From: Siphonodentalium dalli
Lineage: Eukaryota > Mollusca > Scaphopoda > Gadilida > Siphonodentaliidae
Direction of reading: 5' to 3'
Assembly (NCBI GenBank): GCA_032622095.1
Contig: CP136065.1
Span: forward strand, 246,449,474 to 246,513,473
Length of the DNA: 64,000 nucleotides
Shown here: positions 59,039 to 64,000 of the stretch, one piece after another
Numbering within the stretch: the first letter of the stretch is position 1
Layout of the letters: each line of letters begins with the position of its first letter
Notes under the pieces: model-generated
Database searches by the model: none
Seen by the model: only the letters and a program-made list of their open reading frames with translations
Told to the model about the DNA's origin: nothing
Position numbers and translations under genes: made by a program

Positions 59039-59269
59039 ATGAGGCGGAACACGGTTTCTCTGCTAAAGTTTGGCTTGGCCGCATTCATTTTCTTCGTGTG
59101 TGGCCCTCTTATAGTGAAATACATCTTAGGACCTGATTCAAGCAACAAAGAGACATTTAAAGTGAATGATGACCGACATGGAATGCCGCATTTTGAGGAG
59201 AGAATACGAGTCGAGGAGCCTGTCAATATGGAACAAGTTGTCAAGGTCAAGAAATCATTGGAACATAAG
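59039..59269 (+). CDS. GALNT-like gene, exon 1 (tail, membrane anchor, stem)
   Basis: The ATG opens a 77-codon exon. A basic cytoplasmic tail, MRRNTVSLLK, is followed by one hydrophobic segment at about residues 11-30 (FGLAAFIFFVCGPLIVKYIL). A polar stem region rich in Glu, Asp and Lys follows (VNDDRHGMPHFEERIRVEEP). This is the layout of a type II Golgi glycosyltransferase. The exon ends AACATAAG with donor GTACCG at 59270, phase 0, which joins in frame to exon 2 at 62791. GALNT enzymes add N-acetylgalactosamine to Ser/Thr to start mucin-type O-glycans in the Golgi. The family call rests mainly on exon 2. A family A MITE begins 77 bases after the donor, and the frame running on into it is not coding. 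Confidence 0.75.
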
Positions 59270-59345
59270 GTACCGGTACTAGTAAACAAGTTCTTTCCAT
59301 TAGACCATAAAATACATGTACCCGGTAGGTGTTTCATCAGTCCCG

Positions 59346-59695
59346 TTAACCCTTTACCAAACAGAATGGCCCTGTGCCAATGCATTCTCTTATATATGCG
59401 AGTCGACCATAGGTCGCCTCGCATATATAAGAGAATGCATTGGCTTAACACATTAAAAATTCAAATTTTTTAGGCCAATGCATTCTCTTATATATGCGAG
59501 GCGACCTATGGTCAACTCGCATATATAAGAGAATGCATTGGCACAGGGCATAACTGTAACTATCACAATGTGGTCAAGGAGCCGGTTCCAATGATATCCA
59601 TATTTGTATGGTTCTATTGAGACAGACCGAAGATATTTTAGGCTGTTGAAGCTTTATTTGGCCGGTTTTGGCCGTTTTGTTGGGTAAAGGGTTAA
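59346..59695. mobile_element. Family A TTAA MITE in GALNT intron 1
   Basis: TTAACCCTTTACCAAAC to TGTTGGGTAAAGGGTTAA, with two hairpin modules. It lies close behind the exon 1 donor, in the transcribed intron. Confidence 0.85.
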
Positions 59696-59942
59696 ACCGA
59701 GGTAATTGGTTGTTGTTTCTGACAACAGATTTGGCTTTTGTCAGTTCGTCTTTAGTGATCATCATGATTGGTGCGTCGTAAATGTATCGTTTTCTGCTTT
59801 TTTCAAGATATTTATCTAAACTAAATACATTTACCATATCTGTATTGACTACTTCTGATGGCAGGTCATTCCAGGTGTTTACAATTACAAGGGAGGGTGC
59901 TGGCTATCAGTTTGCCATTATGTGAATATTGGTAGATTATGT

Positions 59943-60898
59943 GAATGCCGGCTGATACAGACCCTGGCTCTTACGGACCCTGGCTCATGCGGACCCTGGC
60001 TCATACGGACCTCCGGCTGATACGGACCCTGGCTTATACGGACCCCTGGCTTATACAGACCTTGGCTCATACGGACCTCAATTAAAATACACAATTTTAT
60101 TTTTTATGTTTTATGTTTTATGTTTATTTAAATAAATTTAAATTATGACAACATACATACAGAGATCACAAAAATATGATGATAACAAAAATGGAACAAA
60201 GTTACATCAGACAAACATTATTTAAACTGGGGCGTACAGCTTGGCGGCTTCTTTTAGTATTTTGCAGCCAATAACCTCCTGACGATGCCGAATGGTATCT
60301 TCACATGAAGCACAGTTAGACATTGTGGAATTATGCCAGTCAACAATAAATCAGTTGAATATATACCAGTTGTGTTTTACTAACATGTTTTCATAGCAAA
60401 TCAAACTCAGTGGATTCATCCTGATCACCATTCACTGACCATTCATCCTCGCATGTCTGTTTATAAAACAATATAAAGGGATCAAACACGCGTGTTTATA
60501 CAACGGCGAAAGAGATTAATTAACACGATTCAATAAATGCTTTTTCAAGTCAGAACATCACATAAATTCTCAATTAATACAGATATATGTGTGAAAAGAC
60601 AATCATAATTATATATTAAATTCATAAATATAAGTTTGAAAATCACCGAAAAAATCGGTTAAATTCATAAATTTATACAAGTTTGAAAATCACCAAAAAA
60701 ATCACATAAATTCTCAATTAATACAGATACATGTGTGAAAAGACAATCATAATAATATATTAAATTCATAAATATAAGTTTGCATAATTTAATTGAGGTC
60801 CGTATGAGCCGGGGTCTGTATAAGCCAGGGTCCGTATCAGCCGGTGGTCCGTAAAAGCCAGGGTCCATAAGAGCCAGGGTCCGTATAAGGCGCATACC
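59943..60898. mobile_element. 956-bp element with TACGGACCCTGGC arrays, TSD GATTATGT
   Basis: GATTATGT flanks it at 59935-59942 and 60899-60906. The left end has about seven imperfect copies of GGCTNATACGGACCCT, and the right end has about five in inverse orientation. The interior is AT-rich, with a direct repeat (TAAATTCATAAATATAAGTT) near 60620 and 60760. The 8-bp duplication would fit hAT, but the subterminal arrays are also MULE-like. Confidence 0.75.
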
Positions 60899-61060
60899 GA
60901 TTATGTAGTCTCTTCCCTCCGCCTCTTCACCATATCTGCTCTCATTGGGACTAGTTTTTTTCCACCTTCTTTGTATGTGTCAGTTTATATGTGGTGTTGA
61001 GATCTCCTCTGTCTTGCTTGGTGTCTTGTCTGAATGAGACAGTTGGTAGTTGTAACGCTT

Positions 61061-61429
61061 TTAAAGTGATGTGAAACACTCCGGTTGGGTGATCAAATAG
61101 AAATGGAGTACAATCTTGCTAGTTATTTTTATGAATATTAATCCAAATTTACAACACACACCATCAGTCATATATATTTATTAATTGCAATCAGTATCGA
61201 TGGCGAAATAATTTGCGTTAGTTAATCGCCGATTGTTGTGTCCCGAATCGAGGTGTAAATATTTACAATTGAGCGTAGTTCAGACGGTGTTTTCCGTGGA
61301 GTTTTATGGTCGATTTCTTTGAGATTTTGGTCAATGTTAGTAGAATGCTACATTCCCCCAGTTGGCATAGCGCCTGAATTCTAACTTAACAGTTTCACCC
61401 ACCCAAACAAGTCCATAATATGTCTTTAA
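61061..61429. mobile_element. TTAA-flanked repeat R, copy 3, GALNT intron 1
   Basis: TTAAAGTGATGTGAAACAC to CATAATATGTCTTTAA, colinear with the other copies. Confidence 0.8.
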
Positions 61430-61614
61430 TCTTTTTCATACTTCAGTCCTTTCATTCCCGGAATCTGTTTGGTGGCTCTCTGTTTGATAATGCAAAAATA
61501 AATTTTATCGGACGTTTGTTTGCTGGCACAAATTTTGGTATTTCCTATCCAATGATTAATTTGTTGCAAGAATTTTTTTTATTGAATCTACCTGTATAGT
61601 CAAGGCATACTAAC

Positions 61615-61916
61615 GCTGAAGGGTCACTCTCACCAAAAAAAGTGCTGAAGGGTACACAGGATTTTAGAAATGTGCTGAAGGGTACACAGGGTTTGAAATG
61701 TCGTATCTGCCATGATTTCTGTCAGAGAATAATTGATTTATGTTCCAATGAATATTAAAATGTACTGAAAACAAACTGCTAATGGGCGCCAGACTTTCAT
61801 AAACACAATTTAAGTAATGGTGTTCGTGCCGATCACAAACCCTGTGTACCCTTCAGCACATTTTCAAACCCTGTGTACCCTTCAGCACTTTTTTTGGTGA
61901 GAGTGACCCCTTCAGC
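61615..61916. mobile_element. Mutator-like MITE, family M, TSD CATACTAAC
   Basis: GCTGAAGGGTCACTCTCACC to GGTGAGAGTGACCCCTTCAGC-type end, flanked by CATACTAAC at 61606-61614 and 61917-61925, a perfect 9-bp duplication. Inner AAGTGCTGAAGGGTACACAG repeats occur in both orientations. Confidence 0.9.
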
Positions 61917-62143
61917 CATACTAACCTCAAGGTGTACTAACCAGTGATTGTGCCATGCTACCGGTACCTGTATAGTCAAGGCGTACTATGTAAAGTGGAA
62001 ATGTTCATGTTAACTTCAACGTTGTCTTCGTTGTTTGACACATGGCATTGCTAACTGTCCATATTTTAAATGCACATTGTGTGACCCCATCAAATGACTT
62101 ATGTCATAGCAGATGACTCATTTTAGAGCTGCTCAGTATCAGC

Positions 62144-62775
62144 TGAATATTGGACCCTTATCTCTCAGTACCACTGTAAATCTGAATATTTGACCCTTAT
62201 CTCTCAGTACCACTTTAAATCTGAATATTGGACCCTTATCTCTCAGTACCACTGTAAATCTGAATATTGGACCCTTATCTCTCAGTACCACTGTAAATCT
62301 GAATATTTGACCCTTATCTCTCAGTACCACTGTAAATCTGAATATTTGACCCTTATCTCTCAGTACCACTGTAAATCTGAATATTTGACCCTTATCTCTC
62401 AGTACCACTGTAAATCGGAATATTTGACCCTTATCTCTCAGTACCACTGTAAATCGGAATATTTGACCCTTATCTCTCAGTACCACTGTAAATCGGAATA
62501 TTTGACCCTTATCTCTCAGTACCACTGTAAATCTGAATATTTGACCCTTATCTCTCAGTACCACTGTAAATCGGAATATTTGACCCTTATCTCTCAGTAC
62601 CACTGTAAATCAGAATATTGGACCCTTATCTCTCAGTACCACTGTAAATCGGAATATTGGACCTTTATCTCTCAGTACCACTGTAAATCGGAATATTTGA
62701 CCCTTATCTCTCAGTACCACTGTAAATCGGAATATTTGACCCTTATCTCTCAGTACCACTGTAAATCTGAATATT
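62144..62775. repeat. 39-bp minisatellite, ~16 copies, ending at the GALNT exon 2 acceptor
   Basis: The unit is TTGACCCTTATCTCTCAG followed by TACCACTGTAAATCTGAATA. Copies differ by single bases (TCTGAA or TCGGAA; TTTGACC or TTGGACC). Because 39 is a multiple of three, open frames run through it on both strands (13-residue periods on each), but none is likely coding. The last copy stops 15 bases before the exon 2 acceptor. Confidence 0.95.
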
Positions 62776-62790
62776 TTATTAATTATACAG

Positions 62791-62884
62791 ATAGGTGGAG
62801 CCATTCCGGACAACCTTGCTGGACCACTAAGAAAAATTGATTGGCACGATTATAAGATGATTGCTGAAGAAGAACTTAGAAAAG
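62791..62884 (+). CDS. GALNT-like gene, exon 2
   Basis: After AATTATACAG the exon reads in phase 0: IGGAIPDNLAGPL, then RKIDWHDYKMIAEEELRK. It ends in phase 1 at G with donor GTGCGT at 62885. The DWHDY-x7-EE-x-RK stretch just before an expected G-x-G-E-Q-G is characteristic of the stem/catalytic junction of the GALNT10/GALNT7-like branch of polypeptide GalNAc-transferases. The catalytic domain, with its DxH motif, and the ricin-type lectin domain must lie beyond the window. The frame agrees with exon 1. The acceptor's pyrimidine tract is poor (ATTTTATTAATTATACAG). The subfamily is inferred from memory of family sequences and is less certain than the family. Confidence 0.75.
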
Positions 62885-62939
62885 GTGCGTATTATTTATC
62901 CTCTCATGCCAACACTCACACTCCATACTGTACACTAAA

Positions 62940-63095
62940 TCCGGCCATTTATGGGACAATCTCCTTATATACTCAACAGAATATATGCAACAAATGAATT
63001 AATTTGAGCCATGGATGAGTGCAAAATATACCTGTGTGCTTTATGAATGATGCAAACAACATGGTAATTATAATGAAAATGAATTTATGACTGAA
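62940..63095. repeat. Dispersed repeat, partner of 26385-26540
   Basis: Same order of landmarks: ACTCAACAGAATATATGCAA, TTTGAGCCATGGATGAGTGC and CATGGTAATTATAATGAAAA. Lies in GALNT intron 2. Confidence 0.8.
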
Positions 63096-63112
63096 TGCCC
63101 ATCATTATAATC

Positions 63113-63152
63113 AAGCCTTGAAATAGGTGTAAGCAGAATGAGGTCCCCAGAG
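63113..63152. mobile_element. Family H fragment
   Basis: TCAAGCCTTGAAATAGGTGT then GCAGAATGAGGTCCCCAGAG, cut off where the next element begins. Confidence 0.65.
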
Positions 63153-64000
63153 CAGGGACCAGCCTAGACCAGATTTTCAGGGCGAAATGACTTCGCCCTA
63201 CTATAAAAATAAGGCGAAGTGGCCGTTCTATAGGGCGAAGTGAGTCTACAACATTTAAATTGATCAGTACCACGACAGGAGTCGCTATAGAACGAAAATA
63301 GGAGAGATGAAATATGTCAATTAAACTTATGAAACAATGGTTGAAATATGGAGTCATTATGTTCACTCATGACCCTAATAACTATTAATAATACCCAAAC
63401 ATAATTGTGAGAGGATAGCAGCATTTTATATCGTAATTGTGAGAGAATGACAGGATTTTATTTCATATTTTTCGGGTTGTTAAAAATGCCAACAATATTT
63501 ATCAAACAGAAACGAAACGAAATCATGAACACTTTTACTGCGCTCTGATAGTTATCCCGTTTGAAATTTTAATATGCTTCACAAATGAATTTGTTTTAAA
63601 ATTTCATTAACCAAACTCCATAGAGGGAGTGATGAATTGACACATTGTGAGAGGTGTGAGTTGTAATCTTCATTGTAAGGTGTGGTAATCACGGTAATCT
63701 AAAAATAACAACAACCAGATTAACACTTGAGGCCCGACAGCTTTCACAGCTGCCAGTAATCAGACTCCATTGTCAACGTTGTCAGATTGGAGCATTACAG
63801 GTGTTAATTGTTTTATAACACCATGATACACCCTGATAGTGGAGTATTGTGTGCAATCACAGTTGACAGTTGTAAATTATCATAAATTATTTGGGACATT
63901 TTGCCGAATTTCGTCAACTTTGGAATTTTTAGGGCGACTTGAACTTCGCCCGACTGCAAAAATAAGGCGAAGCGGACGGCGCTAGGGCGAAGAAGTCGCC
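63153..64000. mobile_element. Element with GGCGAAG subterminal repeats, right end outside
   Basis: Begins CAGGGACCAGCCTAGACC followed by AGGGCGAAATGACTTCGCCC and AATAAGGCGAAGTGGCCG. Near the right edge the same kind of block recurs (CTTGAACTTCGCCCGAC, AATAAGGCGAAGCGGACGG). CAGGG ends suggest hAT, but the other end is not visible. Confidence 0.5.

Noticed and set aside
59270-59473. Extension of the GALNT exon 1 frame to 144 codons
   Set aside because: A donor lies at 59270 in the correct phase for exon 2. The extension runs into a family A MITE whose hairpin is translated in many unrelated frames in this window.
62144-62775. CRISPR-like regular repeat
   Set aside because: There are no unique spacers; units abut and the context is eukaryotic.
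62139-62840. 216-codon plus frame and 154-codon minus frame with 13-residue repeats
   Set aside because: The 39-bp tandem unit keeps frames open on both strands. No start context, domain or conserved flank; treated as a minisatellite.

Overview
This is an AT-rich eukaryotic window with split genes, long introns and little coding sequence. It contains no bacterial-style gene arrangement. The repeat types (many palindromic MITEs, minisatellites, a non-LTR retroelement, frequent tacatgta words) and the recognisable genes suggest a marine invertebrate, perhaps a lophotrochozoan such as a mollusc. That placement is inference; the species cannot be read from the sequence.

Three host gene pieces are supported. 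(1) Minus strand, 1888-2226: a probable 3'-terminal exon of a gene I do not recognise. (2) Plus strand, about 13351-19247: a small gene whose last exon encodes a Cys/His-rich zinc-binding domain like the 'uncharacterized protein CG13380' family. A short first coding exon with a perfect donor and a plausible middle exon lie upstream, and a polyA signal follows. (3) Plus strand, from 59039 past the right edge: the start of a polypeptide N-acetylgalactosaminyltransferase (GALNT) gene. Exon 1 encodes a cytoplasmic tail, a membrane anchor and part of the stem. Exon 2 lies 3.5 kb downstream, just after a 16-copy minisatellite.

Most of the rest is mobile DNA. From 0 to 5 kb there are direct repeats, a TCCA minisatellite and a ~165-bp tandem array. 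From 5 to 36 kb there are nested TTAA-flanked (piggyBac-like) palindromic elements, hAT-like double-hairpin MITEs with 8-bp target duplications, and TA-type palindromic MITEs. At 36.5-37.3 kb sits a Mutator-like element with G-rich inverted ends, a 9-bp target duplication and a transposase remnant. At 39.8-41.9 kb lies a decayed non-LTR reverse transcriptase on the minus strand. From 43 to 48.3 kb is a nest of inverted-repeat elements. From 52.4 to 58.8 kb is a tandem duplication whose junction falls at the hairpin centre of a MITE and whose second copy is interrupted by about 4 kb. From 59.3 to 62.8 kb, GALNT intron 1 has taken in at least four mobile elements plus the minisatellite.

The host genes show no sign of working together. 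The coherent story is repeated insertion and rearrangement of palindromic non-autonomous DNA transposons. Their target duplications and paralogous empty sites can be read directly, and one hairpin module recurs inside elements with different ends.
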